A stretch of 36,275 nt of DNA from Candidatus Omnitrophota bacterium (GTDB lineage Bacteria > Omnitrophota > Gorgyraeia > Zapsychrales > Fredricksoniimonadaceae). Where the stretch lies: contig CAILQW010000031.1 in assembly GCA_903836515.1 (NCBI GenBank), positions 1 through 36,275 on the forward strand. Reading direction: 5' to 3'. The notes below the pieces were generated by a model. It worked only from the letters and a program-made list of their open reading frames with translations, was not told the origin of the DNA and did not search any database. This document shows, in pieces, positions 1 to 8,080 of this stretch. Position 1 is the first letter of the stretch. The number at the start of each line of letters is the position of its first letter. The position numbers were made by a program, and so were the translations under genes.

Positions 1-3000
1 GAGATCGTGATCGGGCCGTTGTAGCTGGTGTCGCCCGAAAGGTTCAACGCCCCCATGACCGTCAACGAATCCGTCACCGCATCGCCCAGATACACATTGC
101 CGTCGACCTCAAGGTCTTTTTGCACATACAAACTTCCAGGCGTTGTGGCATGGTCAACGCTCGCGGCCACCGTCCCCTCCAGTATCCGCGCGGCACCGCC
201 CGACACATCCAGCCGGCCGCCGGGTGTGACGGAACCCACCCCTACATTACCGCTCGTCGCATCGACAAAAAACTTGTTGGTATTCACCGCCAGATTACCG
301 GTCATGGCGGTGTTACCATTCGCCGCTGTCACAACAAACTTGTTTGTATTCACTTCCACATCACCCGTCACCTGGGCTATGCCGCCCACCAGCGCATTCC
401 CCGTCAAAGATGCCTGCGCGCCATAGATCGTCCCGTCGGTCTGGATATTGCCCTTCACGTCCAGCTTCTGGCCCGGCACTGTCGTCCCGATCCCCACATT
501 CCCCGCGGTCGTCACCAGCGCATCCCCGGACACCGGACTCAAGATCAATCCGCCGGTCATGGTGTCGCCGGCTTTAAGGACTTTCGTGCTATCCGTGCCA
601 AGAACATTCGTCAACAACGAACCATCGCCGTAGATCTTGCCGTCGACGACAAGATTACTCTTGATAGCCACGGCGGGTGTAGAACCTGCCGGGATCGCTG
701 GATTGACGCCGACCTGCAACAGGGCCACAGGTAACGTGGACCCGATGCCCACGTTACCCATCGTCGAAGTGATGGCATTGGTGGTGTCCACATTAAAGAT
801 CTGGGTGCCGTCGGCCTTACGCACAAGAAGCGCATTAGGATGGGTTGTCGAGATTGTGATCGGGCCGGTGTAGCTGGTGTCGCCGGAAAGGTTCAGTGCC
901 CCCATGACGGTCAAGGTATCCGTGACAGCATCCCCCAAATAAACATTGCCGTCGACCTCAAGGTCTTTCTGGACATACAAACTGCCGGGCGTTGTGGCAT
1001 GGTCAACGCTCGCGGCCACCGTCCCCTCCAGTATCCGCGCGGCACCGCCCGACACATCCAGCCGACCGCCAGGTGTGACGGAACCCACCCCTACATTACC
1101 GCTCGTCGCATCGACAAAAAACTTGTTGGTATTCACCGCCAGATTACCGGTCATGGCGGTGTTACCATTCGCCGCTGTCACAACAAACTTGTTTGTATTC
1201 ACTTCCACATCGCCCGTCACCTGGGCCATGCCGCCCACCAGCGCATTCCCCGTCAAAGATGCCTGCGCCCCATAGATCGTCCCGTCGGTCTGGATATTGC
1301 CCTTCACGTCAAGCTTTTGGGCCGGCACTGTGGTGCCAATACCCACATTTCCCATGGTCGAGGTAATCGCGCTCTGGGTGTCCACATTGAAGATCTGCGT
1401 GCCGTCGGCCTTGCGGACAAGAAGCGCATTGGGATGCGTGGTCGAGACCGTGATCGGGCCGTTATAGCTGGTGTCCCCCGAAAGATTCAACGCCCCCATG
1501 ACCGTCAACGAATCCGTCACCGCATCGCCCAGATACACATTGCCGTCGACCTCAAGGTCTTTCTGCACATACAAACTGCCGGGAGTCGTGGCATGATCCA
1601 CGCTCGCGGCCACCGTCCCCTCCAGTATCCGCGCGGCACCGCCCGACACATCCAGCCGGCCGCCGGGTGTGACCGAGCCAACGCCCACATTGCCGCTCGT
1701 AGCGTCTACGAAAAATTTATTCGTGTTAACCGCCAGATCCCCCGCCACATGTGCCGTGCCGCCAACGACGGCGTTCCCCGTCAGGGATGCCTCTGCACCA
1801 TAGATCGTGCCATCAGTCTGGATATTGCCCTTCACGTCAAGCTTCTGTGCCGGTACGGTGGTGCCAATGCCCACATTCCCCATGGTCGAGGTAATGGCAT
1901 TTGTGGTATCTACATTAAAAATCTGGGTCCCGTCGGCCTTACGGACCAGAAATGCATTAGGATGCGTTGTTGAAATCGTGATCGGCCCCGTATAATTCGT
2001 GTCGCCGGAAAGATTCAAGGCACCTGTCACGGTCAATGTATCGGTCACCGCGTCACCCAAATAAACATTGCCGTCGACCTCAAGGTCTTTCTGGACATAC
2101 AAACTGCCGGGTGTCGTGGCATGATCCACGCTCGCGGCCACGCCCCCCTCCAGGATCCGCGCGACACCCCCCGACACATCCAGCCGGCCGCCGGGTGTGA
2201 CCGAACCCACGCCCACATTGCCGCTCGTGGCATCCACAAAGAACTTGTTGGTATTCACCGTCAGGTCACCGGCCATCGCGGCATTACCATTCACGGCAGT
2301 CACCACGAACTTGTTGGTATTGACGCGCACATCACCCGTCACATCAGCCGTACCGCCCACCAGCGCATTCCCCGTAAGCGACGCTTGGGCGCCGTAAATG
2401 GCTCCGTCGGTCTGAATATTGCCCTTCACCTCGAGCTTTTGGGCCGGGGCTGTCGTCCCCACGCCCACATTCCCCATGGCCGAGCTGATGCCGTTGACTG
2501 TATCCACATTGAAAATCTGGGTGCCATCGGTTTTGCGGACAAGCAGGGCATTCACATCCGTGGTGGTGATGCTCACCGCACCGCCGTAACCCGTATTCCC
2601 GGAAAGGGTCAGGCTTCCGGCCACGGTCAGATTGTCGGTCACGGCGTCGCCCAGGTAGACACTACCGTCGACTTCAAGGTCGTTTTGCACGTACAAACTG
2701 CCGGGTGTCGCGGCATGGTCCACGCTCGCGGCCGAGGACCCGTTGACGATCCGGGCCGCGCCGCCGCTCACCTCGAACTTCCCGCCGGGCGCGCTTGATC
2801 CGATACCCACATTGCCGGCAGACGTGATCGTCATCTTCTCTGTGCCGTCGCCGGCCCCGAAATGGATGTCCGCATCTCCCAGGGAAATGCGCGCATTGCC
2901 GGCCCCGCCAAGAATATTGAGATAACCGGAAGCCATGGACGGACGCAGGGCATTGTCCGTCCCCAGGCGCGTGCCTGCCCCCGTGCCGGCATAATAAACG

Positions 3001-3362
3001 CCGCCCGCATGCACATCGCCCGCCACGTCAAGTCCCGCGCGCGGGACGGCCGTACCGATGCCGATATTCCCGTCGACCACAAGGCTCTGGGGCGAGGTGC
3101 ATTTGGTGAGTGTACCGTTGAGGCGAAGGCACCCCTTGAGGGTCATGTTGCCGGTGGAATCGATGCCGGCGGCCGGTGCGGTGGCAGAGTCCTGGACAAC
3201 AAAAGAACTTGAACCATCGGTCGAATCAAGAACGGCTTCAATGTTGGCAGCAAAAGTAGATGGCACGACGATGAAAACGAGGAAGATCAGAAAAAGGAAA
3301 AGAAATGCGGCGCGCAGAACGCGCGTATATAAGTAAAAATTATTAAAATGCGGACGGGACAT
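1..3362 (-). CDS. Large secreted repeat protein, N-terminal part (runs off left edge)
   Basis: One reading frame stays open from the ATG at 3362 to base 1, so about 1120 codons are visible and the C-terminus lies outside. An in-frame TAG four codons upstream fixes this as the first ATG; no good ribosome site is seen. Residues 1-40 look like a signal peptide: a basic start, then a Leu/Phe/Ile-rich core ending in PSTFA. After it come phrases such as GNVGIGTTVPAQKLDVKGN, TPGSLYVQKDLEVDGNVYLG, TQIFNVDT and NTNKFFVDATSGNVGVG, repeated in blocks of about 198 residues. The insertion-bearing block also has YGDGSLLTNV and KAGDTMTGGL, a style known from phage tail-fibre and surface-fibre proteins. The composition (Gly, Val, Asn, Thr; almost no Cys) suggests an extended beta-rich fibre. 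A secreted or surface adhesin-like role is inference. Plus-strand frames here are mirror images of this gene. Confidence 0.85.
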   Translation of the reverse strand, partial: MSRPHFNNFYLYTRVLRAAFLFLFLIFLVFIVVPSTFAANIEAVLDSTDGSSSFVVQDSATAPAAGIDSTGNMTLKGCLRLNGTLTKCTSPQSLVVDGNIGIGTAVPRAGLDVAGDVHAGGVYYAGTGAGTRLGTDNALRPSMASGYLNILGGAGNARISLGDADIHFGAGDGTEKMTITSAGNVGIGSSAPGGKFEVSGGAARIVNGSSAASVDHAATPGSLYVQNDLEVDGSVYLGDAVTDNLTVAGSLTLSGNTGYGGAVSITTTDVNALLVRKTDGTQIFNVDTVNGISSAMGNVGVGTTAPAQKLEVKGNIQTDGAIYGAQASLTGNALVGGTADVTGDVRVNTNKFVVTAVNGNAAMAGDLTVNTNKFFVDATSGNVGVGSVTPGGRLDVSGGVARILEGGVAASVDHATTPGSLYVQKDLEVDGNVYLGDAVTDTLTVTGALNLSGDTNYTGPITISTTHPNAFLVRKADGTQIFNVDTTNAITSTMGNVGIGTTVPAQKLDVKGNIQTDGTIYGAEASLTGNAVVGGTAHVAGDLAVNTNKFFVDATSGNVGVGSVTPGGRLDVSGGAARILEGTVAASVDHATTPGSLYVQKDLEVDGNVYLGDAVTDSLTVMGALNLSGDTSYNGPITVSTTHPNALLVRKADGTQIFNVDTQSAITSTMGNVGIGTTVPAQKLDVKGNIQTDGTIYGAQASLTGNALVGGMAQVTGDVEVNTNKFVVTAANGNTAMTGNLAVNTNKFFVDATSGNVGVGSVTPGGRLDVSGGAARILEGTVAASVDHATTPGSLYVQKDLEVDGNVYLGDAVTDTLTVMGALNLSGDTSYTGPITISTTHPNALLVRKADGTQIFNVDTTNAITSTMGNVGIGSTLPVALLQVGVNPAIPAGSTPAVAIKSNLVVDGKIYGDGSLLTNVLGTDSTKVLKAGDTMTGGLILSPVSGDALVTTAGNVGIGTTVPGQKLDVKGNIQTDGTIYGAQASLTGNALVGGIAQVTGDVEVNTNKFVVTAANGNTAMTGNLAVNTNKFFVDATSGNVGVGSVTPGGRLDVSGGAARILEGTVAASVDHATTPGSLYVQKDLEVDGNVYLGDAVTDSLTVMGALNLSGDTSYNGPITI
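102..2666 (-). repeat. Tandem array of about 594-bp coding repeats
   Basis: Using the recurring GTCGAC that encodes the Glu-Val-Asp-Gly junction as an anchor, copies begin at 102, 951, 1545, 2073 and 2667. The intervals are 849, 594, 528 and 594 bases, all multiples of three. The standard unit is 198 codons. The 528-base unit lacks exactly 22 codons, and the 849-base unit carries 85 extra codons. Units at 102 and 951 are almost identical at DNA level over several hundred bases, while the copy nearest the N-terminus (2667 onward) is clearly diverged. This pattern fits expansion by unequal recombination with recent homogenisation. Confidence 0.9.
503..757 (-). repeat. 85-codon insertion module within one repeat unit
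   Basis: Relative to the 594-base unit, the leftmost full unit carries about 255 extra bases between two versions of the phrase GNVGIG. The extra part encodes an Ala/Pro-rich stretch, then YGDGSLLTNV and KAGDTMTGGL, found nowhere else in the visible protein. The two flanking GNVGIG phrases could have served as recombination points for module gain. Boundaries are approximate because the flanks are themselves repeats. Confidence 0.7.
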
Positions 3363-3572
3363 CAGGGGTTTCTATATCTCGCGCGTTTTAATTAAAAATA
3401 ATTATTCCTCTTTAATGATTTAATACTAACAAATAGGAATAGTAGTTCAATAAAATACCAAGAAATTTTAATAGGCCCAACATGACGGTGATCTCTCGTC
3501 GTGCTTGTTTAGCGCCTAAAATCTTTCTACCTGCCTTAACGCGCAAAAACACATGGCACCAAACAGACTCCC

Positions 3573-3683
3573 GTCGTCCTGAGCGAAGCGAAGAACCGCA
3601 ACACCTTGATATTGATTGATTTATGTTAGAGGGAAGCATGACTTCGCGGGATTCTTCGCCGCCTCGCGGCTGAGAATGACGGC
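3573..3683. repeat. Small inverted-repeat element (REP/MITE-like) in the 3363-3750 gap
   Basis: The left end reads GTCCTGAGCGAAGCGAAGAA and the right end, inverted, reads TTCTTCGCCGCCTCGCGGC followed by TGAGAATGAC. The ends are imperfect inverted copies about 70 bases apart, and each holds its own short GC hairpin. A related half-copy occurs at 25383. Such non-coding repeats are dispersed in many environmental genomes. The rest of the 388-base gap is AT-rich, and no convincing gene was found in it. Confidence 0.55.
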
Positions 3684-3750
3684 AAGGATCAACTGTGAAA
3701 ATACTTCTTTACGTCAATGAGCGGCCACGAACACTGCTCTGAACAAGACG

Positions 3751-5454
3751 TTAGAGTTTACCGCGGGTTTGAAGATCGAGGAGCATGTCTTTGGCGGCAA
3801 GGCAGGCATTGGCGCTGGAACCGCCATTTTCCAAAAGCAGGACAAAAACCAGGGTGTGTCCGGGAGTCTTGACCACCCCGGCAAAAGAAGCATGATCCGC
3901 CTTCCCTACCCCGGCCTGGGCGGTGCCGGTCTTGCCGTAGATCTCAAACCCGGGAAGATCGAGGACATGGGCGGTCCCGTTATCCATCTGGACCACCTGG
4001 TGCAGGCCGTTCTTAAGGACACTCCAGACTTCAGGACGCAGGACCGCCACGCGGGTCGACCCGGAAATAAACTGTTTTTCAACGCCGCCCAGCGACTTTT
4101 TGATGTGCAGCAAAGGAATACGCCCTTCATTCTCGACGATCGCCATAAGGCGGGCCAGCTGGATCGGCGTGGCGAGCACATAGCCCTGACCGATGGACAT
4201 GTTGACCGTATCCCCGCGGAACCATTGACGGAAGGCCGCATGCCGCGGGATCGTGCCCTTGGCCTCGTAAGGCAGGTCGACCCCCGTACGCTCGCCCAGC
4301 GCGAAAAGCGAGGCGTAATGCGCGATCATATCAGGCCCGATGGCCAGACCAATGTGAAAGAAATACTCGTTGGCGGAATGGGCAATGGCCTGGATCAAAT
4401 CCTGCGATCCAAACGCGTGCGGAAATTTGTACCTGTGGTTGCCCAGGTCAAAATAGCCGGGGCAATCGAAGGAGGTCTCGGGCGTGATCTTGCGTTCCTG
4501 AAGCCCGCCGGAAGCCACCGCGACCTTGAACACCGATCCCGGCGGAAACTGGGCCGACACGGCGCGGTTAAGCAAGGGAGAACTGGCATCCTTCAGATAC
4601 GCCCCCGCCTGGGTGCGGTCATCGCGGCTGGAAAAATCATTCGGGTCAAACGCGGGAGAACTGACAAGCGCCAGCACCTCGCCATTGGCCGGATCCAACA
4701 CCACCACCGCGCCTTTGCGGCCGGCCATGGCCTGATGCGCCGCCTCCTGGATATCCTTGTCAATGGTCAGGACAAGATCCCGCCCCTCGGATGGCTCACG
4801 CACACTGAGCAGGCGCACCTGCTGGCCGCGGCTGTTGACCTGGATCTGGCGGCCGCCTGGCGCGCCCCGCAGATCGTCATCGTAATATTCCTCGACACCG
4901 GAATAACCCACCGGATCGTCCGCGCTGTAGCCATACGCCTCGATCTCCCGCATCTTTTCCTCGTTCGCCCGGCCGACATAACCGACCACATGCGCCCCCG
5001 CCGCACCCTCAGGATAATGCCGGCGAAACCGCTCCATGACCAGAAGGCCCGGGTACTGGTAGGCATTTTCTTCGACGAGGATCGCCTGCTGGCGCGAAAT
5101 ATCCCACGCCACGATGACCGGCGAGAACGCGGTCAGCCGGTTCTTTTTATATCTTGTCTCAAGCTCCGCCGTCCCCAAGTTGAGTGCGCCCGAAAGAAAA
5201 CGGAACACATCCCGCTTGTCCCTGATATCCTGCGGCAACAGCGCCACACAAAAATTCTTTTCATTGTCTGCCAGGACATTGCCGTTGCGGTCAAGGATGC
5301 GCCCGCGCTTGCCCTCGAAAGGAATGACCCGGATGGAATTGCTTTCGCTCTGACGGTAAAAATACCCCCCGCAAATGACCTGAATATAAAAGAGGTCGAG
5401 GGCCATGAGAATAAACAGGCCGATGATGACATTGCGGATCACGTTGATGTGCAT
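3751..5454 (-). CDS. mrdA: Penicillin-binding protein 2 (elongasome transpeptidase)
   Basis: PBP2 cross-links peptidoglycan during cell elongation, anchored in the inner membrane with its catalytic part in the periplasm. This 567-residue protein has one N-terminal membrane segment (about 8-28), a PBP dimerisation region with the typical GKRGRILDRNG (48-58), and a C-terminal transpeptidase domain. All three active-site motifs are visible: SVFK with nucleophile Ser307, Ser-Ala-Asn at 360-362 and Lys-Thr-Gly at 508-510. The frame is open 21 codons further upstream, but that longer form would overlap mreD by 47 bases and place a hydrophilic Cys/Arg stretch before the membrane anchor; the ATG at 5454, 16 bases after the mreD stop, is preferred. 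It is the last gene of the mre cluster. rodA, its usual glycosyltransferase partner, is not next to it. Confidence 0.93.
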   Translation of the reverse strand: MHINVIRNVIIGLFILMALDLFYIQVICGGYFYRQSESNSIRVIPFEGKRGRILDRNGNVLADNEKNFCVALLPQDIRDKRDVFRFLSGALNLGTAELETRYKKNRLTAFSPVIVAWDISRQQAILVEENAYQYPGLLVMERFRRHYPEGAAGAHVVGYVGRANEEKMREIEAYGYSADDPVGYSGVEEYYDDDLRGAPGGRQIQVNSRGQQVRLLSVREPSEGRDLVLTIDKDIQEAAHQAMAGRKGAVVVLDPANGEVLALVSSPAFDPNDFSSRDDRTQAGAYLKDASSPLLNRAVSAQFPPGSVFKVAVASGGLQERKITPETSFDCPGYFDLGNHRYKFPHAFGSQDLIQAIAHSANEYFFHIGLAIGPDMIAHYASLFALGERTGVDLPYEAKGTIPRHAAFRQWFRGDTVNMSIGQGYVLATPIQLARLMAIVENEGRIPLLHIKKSLGGVEKQFISGSTRVAVLRPEVWSVLKNGLHQVVQMDNGTAHVLDLPGFEIYGKTGTAQAGVGKADHASFAGVVKTPGHTLVFVLLLENGGSSANACLAAKDMLLDLQTRGKL

Positions 5455-5470
5455 GAATAATATCCCGTGT

Positions 5471-5959
5471 TCAAAAACGCAGTATTTTCGCCGTGTCGCG
5501 CAGGCGCTCGAACACAAAGAGCGCCACGATCATGGTCGCCAGTATTTCAGGAAGCCAGACACTGCCCAGCACATCCAGCCATCGGATGTCCTCGAAGACC
5601 ATCTTGTACAAGAACGCCATGATGAGCGTATGCGCGCTTGTCACCGCAAACACCATCAACAGTTTGGACCCCGACGATCCGCGCTCATACCAGTTCTGGC
5701 GGATATACGTCGACAGGCAGGCGCAGACCATGTAGCTGAAAATGTGCGTGCCAAAAGGCATGGTGCTGAAACAATCCTTGATCGCGCCCCCGCACACGGC
5801 GGTCCAGAGGCTAAACCGTATGCCGGAGTAAAGGTTAAAGAAGATGACCAGAATGAGCATCAGGTGCGGATCCCCCCAGCGCCCGAAAAGGCTGAAGAGG
5901 CAGTATTCCAGCAATTGGAACAGAAAACACAACAGCGGGATGACGAGGATCTGGTTCAT
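5471..5959 (-). CDS. mreD: Rod shape-determining protein MreD
   Basis: This 162-residue, very hydrophobic protein has four to six likely membrane segments (for example residues 3-24, 33-48, 68-88, 100-120 and 130-150). That length and topology are typical of MreD, the integral membrane part of the MreBCD elongation complex. MreD sequences are poorly conserved, so the name rests mainly on position: directly after mreB and mreC and 16 bases before the PBP2 gene, all on the same strand. A cluster with mreB and mrdA makes other identities unlikely. Confidence 0.85.
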   Translation of the reverse strand: MNQILVIPLLCFLFQLLEYCLFSLFGRWGDPHLMLILVIFFNLYSGIRFSLWTAVCGGAIKDCFSTMPFGTHIFSYMVCACLSTYIRQNWYERGSSGSKLLMVFAVTSAHTLIMAFLYKMVFEDIRWLDVLGSVWLPEILATMIVALFVFERLRDTAKILRF

Positions 5960-6001
5960 AAGTTTTTACCGTCGTCGTGCGGGTTGACACCTGATGGGTA
6001 C

Positions 6002-6022
6002 GGGCGGGTCTTAGACCCGCCC
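6002..6022. repeat. GC hairpin between mreC and mreD
   Basis: A perfect 9-bp stem, GGGCGGGTC and GACCCGCCC, closes a three-base TTA loop. The same stem occurs at 15803-15823 and a variant at 6827-6847. No T-run follows on the minus-strand transcript, and it lies inside the mre gene cluster, so a dispersed repeat fits better than a strong terminator. Confidence 0.7.
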
Positions 6023-6037
6023 CTACTGGACGATTGA

Positions 6038-6817
6038 TTACTTGACGATTAATACTTCCTCGATCTTGCCGACATCGACGGCTGGATCGACTTCGGCGCG
6101 GGCATCGGAAATGCCCCCGGGCGGATAAACGCGTGTCACCCGGCCCACCAGAAGCCCGGCGGGAAACGCCGTACTGATGGGCGAGGTCACGATCTCATCC
6201 CCCTCCTTGACATCGCTGTCCTGGGGCAGGTACGACAACCGGCACATGCCGGACAACGATCCGCTCAAAAGCCCGGCCTCGCGCGAACGCTGGTTGACCA
6301 CAGACACGCTGAAATTGGGGTCGTTGACCAGGATCACCTTGGAAGAATTTTCTGCCGTTTCCGCGACCTTGCCGGCCACGCCCAGGGCATTGAGGATCGG
6401 CATGCCCGGCTTGATGCCCTGACGGCTCCCCTTGTCGATCATGAGCGACGAATTCCAGTTGGCAGGATCGCGGGCAATGACGCGCGCGGCAGAACTCGTG
6501 AATGACTGCGACGACCTCATCCCCAGCAGGCGCTCCAGACGATCATTCTCCTCAAGCGCCTCATCGAGGCGGACAACCTGGGCCCTCAGCTTGAAATTTT
6601 CACGCTGGAATTTCTGATATTCGGCGTATGTCTTGCGGTAGGAAAGCAGGATCTGCACTTCCTTGAGAGGGCTGTTGGCCACGCTCACCCCTGACGCGGC
6701 CGCGCCCATGGTCTTCAGTTTGAGCCCGTGCCAGAAAGGCGAATTGAAAAAAAGAAGCCAGAACGGGGCGATAATGACAATGACGTAGATGAATTTTTTA
6801 GGGATTTTTTTTAGCAT
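6038..6817 (-). CDS. mreC: Rod shape-determining protein MreC
   Basis: MreC is the periplasmic scaffold linking cytoplasmic MreB to the cell-wall enzymes. The 259-residue protein has a short basic cytoplasmic start, one membrane segment (about 9-25), a coiled coil (about 60-98, rich in Glu, Arg and Leu) ending at RLLGM, and then the beta-rich C-terminal domain with GLLSGSLSGMC and AGLLVGRV, phrases typical of MreC. Length matches the family. It lies 61 bases after mreB; a GC hairpin occupies that gap just in front of the start codon and no purine-rich ribosome site is visible, so translation may depend on local structure. Confidence 0.93.
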   Translation of the reverse strand: MLKKIPKKFIYVIVIIAPFWLLFFNSPFWHGLKLKTMGAAASGVSVANSPLKEVQILLSYRKTYAEYQKFQRENFKLRAQVVRLDEALEENDRLERLLGMRSSQSFTSSAARVIARDPANWNSSLMIDKGSRQGIKPGMPILNALGVAGKVAETAENSSKVILVNDPNFSVSVVNQRSREAGLLSGSLSGMCRLSYLPQDSDVKEGDEIVTSPISTAFPAGLLVGRVTRVYPPGGISDARAEVDPAVDVGKIEEVLIVK

Positions 6818-6826
6818 GAAAAATAC

Positions 6827-6847
6827 GGGCGGGTTACAAACCCGCCC
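6827..6847. repeat. GC hairpin immediately upstream of mreC start
   Basis: A 9-bp stem, GGGCGGGTT and AACCCGCCC, with a three-base loop, sits only 9 bases before the mreC ATG, where a ribosome site would be expected. It is the third member of the GGGCGGGT hairpin family in this window. Confidence 0.7.
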
Positions 6848-6878
6848 ATACCGCCCAATCCGTCAACAACGAACATTA

Positions 6879-7952
6879 TCAGAAATCCAGTTTGGCCTGT
6901 GCCATCAGGCGCTTGCGCAGATGCGCGGGCATGTTGAGGGTATCGCCGGTGCCCATGACAACCGCAATGGTCGGATCATCGGCCACATGAACCGGCAGGC
7001 CCGTCTCCTCGGCGACGCGCTTGTCGAGCCCGCGCAGGAGAGAGCCGCCTCCGGCCATGACAATGCCGCGGTCGATCAGGTCGGCCGCAAGCTCGGGCGG
7101 CGTGTGTTCAAGGGTCGATTTCGACGCGTCCACGATCGCCTGGACGGTGTCGGAAAGGGCTTCACGGATCTCGACAGATGTGATGGAAATGGTCTTGGGC
7201 AGGCCTGCGATCAGGTCGCGCCCGCGCACATCCATGGCCAGCTCCTCTTCGAGCGGATAGGCAGAACCGATGCGGATCTTGATCTCTTCGGCCGTGCGCT
7301 CGCCGATCATGATGTTATAGGTGCGGCGCAGATATTCCATGACCGCCAGATCCATCTCATCGCCCGCCACTTTGATCGACTTGGCATAGACGATGCCGCC
7401 CAGGGAAATGACCGCAAAATCCGTGGTGCCGCCGCCGATATCGATGATCATGTTGCCGCCCGGCTCCTGGACCGGAAGGCCCACGCCGATGGCCGCGGCC
7501 TTGGGCTGTTCGATCAAAATGACATTGCGGGCACCCGCGTGTTCCGCGGAATCGATGACCGCGCGCTTCTCGACCTCGGTGATTCCCGGCGGGATCGCGA
7601 TCACGATGGACGGACGCACCAGAAACCTGCGCGGCTGGACCTTCTTGATGAAATATTTGAGCATCGCCTCGGTCACTTCCGGGTCGGAAATAACGCCGTC
7701 TTTCATGGGACGGATCGCCACAATGCTTTCGGGGGTGCGGCCCAGCATGCGCTTGGCCTCATCGCCCACCGCCACAACACGGTTGGTGTCTTTTTCAATA
7801 GCCACGACGGACGGCTCGCACAGGACAACCCCTTCGCCCTTGACGAATACCAGCGTGGTGGCCGTGCCGAGGTCGATCCCCATGTCGTTGGAGAACATCC
7901 CCAGGACGTTTTCGTAAAGACCGCGCAAGAACTTGATGGCTTTCTGGATCAT
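6879..7952 (-). CDS. mreB: Actin-like cell-shape protein MreB
   Basis: MreB polymerises under the inner membrane and directs lateral wall growth. The 357 residues contain the actin-fold ATP motifs: phosphate-1 loop GIDLGTATT (25-33), phosphate-2 loop DIGGGTTDF, and the adenosine motif [10 protein letters not shown] near the C-terminus. The usual MreB start resembles MFSNDMG, found here at residue 19; the 18 extra residues form a possible amphipathic membrane helix. The upstream ATG is preceded by AAAAGGATGCC, a good ribosome site, so the longer form is preferred. It is the first gene of mreB-mreC-mreD-mrdA and is probably co-transcribed with them. Confidence 0.96.
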   Translation of the reverse strand: MIQKAIKFLRGLYENVLGMFSNDMGIDLGTATTLVFVKGEGVVLCEPSVVAIEKDTNRVVAVGDEAKRMLGRTPESIVAIRPMKDGVISDPEVTEAMLKYFIKKVQPRRFLVRPSIVIAIPPGITEVEKRAVIDSAEHAGARNVILIEQPKAAAIGVGLPVQEPGGNMIIDIGGGTTDFAVISLGGIVYAKSIKVAGDEMDLAVMEYLRRTYNIMIGERTAEEIKIRIGSAYPLEEELAMDVRGRDLIAGLPKTISITSVEIREALSDTVQAIVDASKSTLEHTPPELAADLIDRGIVMAGGGSLLRGLDKRVAEETGLPVHVADDPTIAVVMGTGDTLNMPAHLRKRLMAQAKLDF

Positions 7953-7988
7953 GGCATCCTTTTCACATTTGGGTGCAGGAAGACAGCC

Positions 7989-8008
7989 CCTGCCTGCCGG
8001 CAGGCAGG
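7989..8008. repeat. Perfect 20-bp palindrome of the TGCCGGCA family
   Basis: A fully self-complementary sequence centred on CCGG, with half-site CCTGCCTGCC, lies in the 128-base gap between aroA and mreB. Related degenerate copies lie at 34979-34998 and 35852-35861. Nothing else in this gap was recognised apart from the mreB ribosome site and a partial TACGGGC repeat near 8034. Confidence 0.75.
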
Positions 8009-8080
8009 CGCATTACCTTCTTCTATTGAAAAATACGGGCTAAAATGGTTCCCCAATATTAACGAAAAAGGCGATTTAAG

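Noticed and set aside
840-1973. A 377-codon plus-strand open frame
   Set aside because: It lies antisense to the repeat protein, and its own apparent repeats mirror that gene. No ribosome site or recognisable domain.
102-2666. The repeated segments as a CRISPR array
   Set aside because: Units are about 594 bases, in frame with one protein and without short spacers.
3412-3639. A 75-codon minus-strand frame in the gap after mrdA
   Set aside because: Part of it comes from the REP-like element; no ribosome site or family pattern was found.
3769-5460. A 563-codon plus-strand frame
   Set aside because: Antisense shadow of mrdA, whose motifs on the other strand are all intact; the translation has no recognisable domain.
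5455-5517. The 21-codon N-terminal extension of mrdA
   Set aside because: It would overlap mreD by 47 bases and place a Cys/Arg-rich stretch ahead of the membrane anchor; the ATG at 5454 fits better.
6002-6022. A rho-independent terminator between mreC and mreD
   Set aside because: The stem lacks a following T-run on the transcribed strand, and the genes appear to be one unit.
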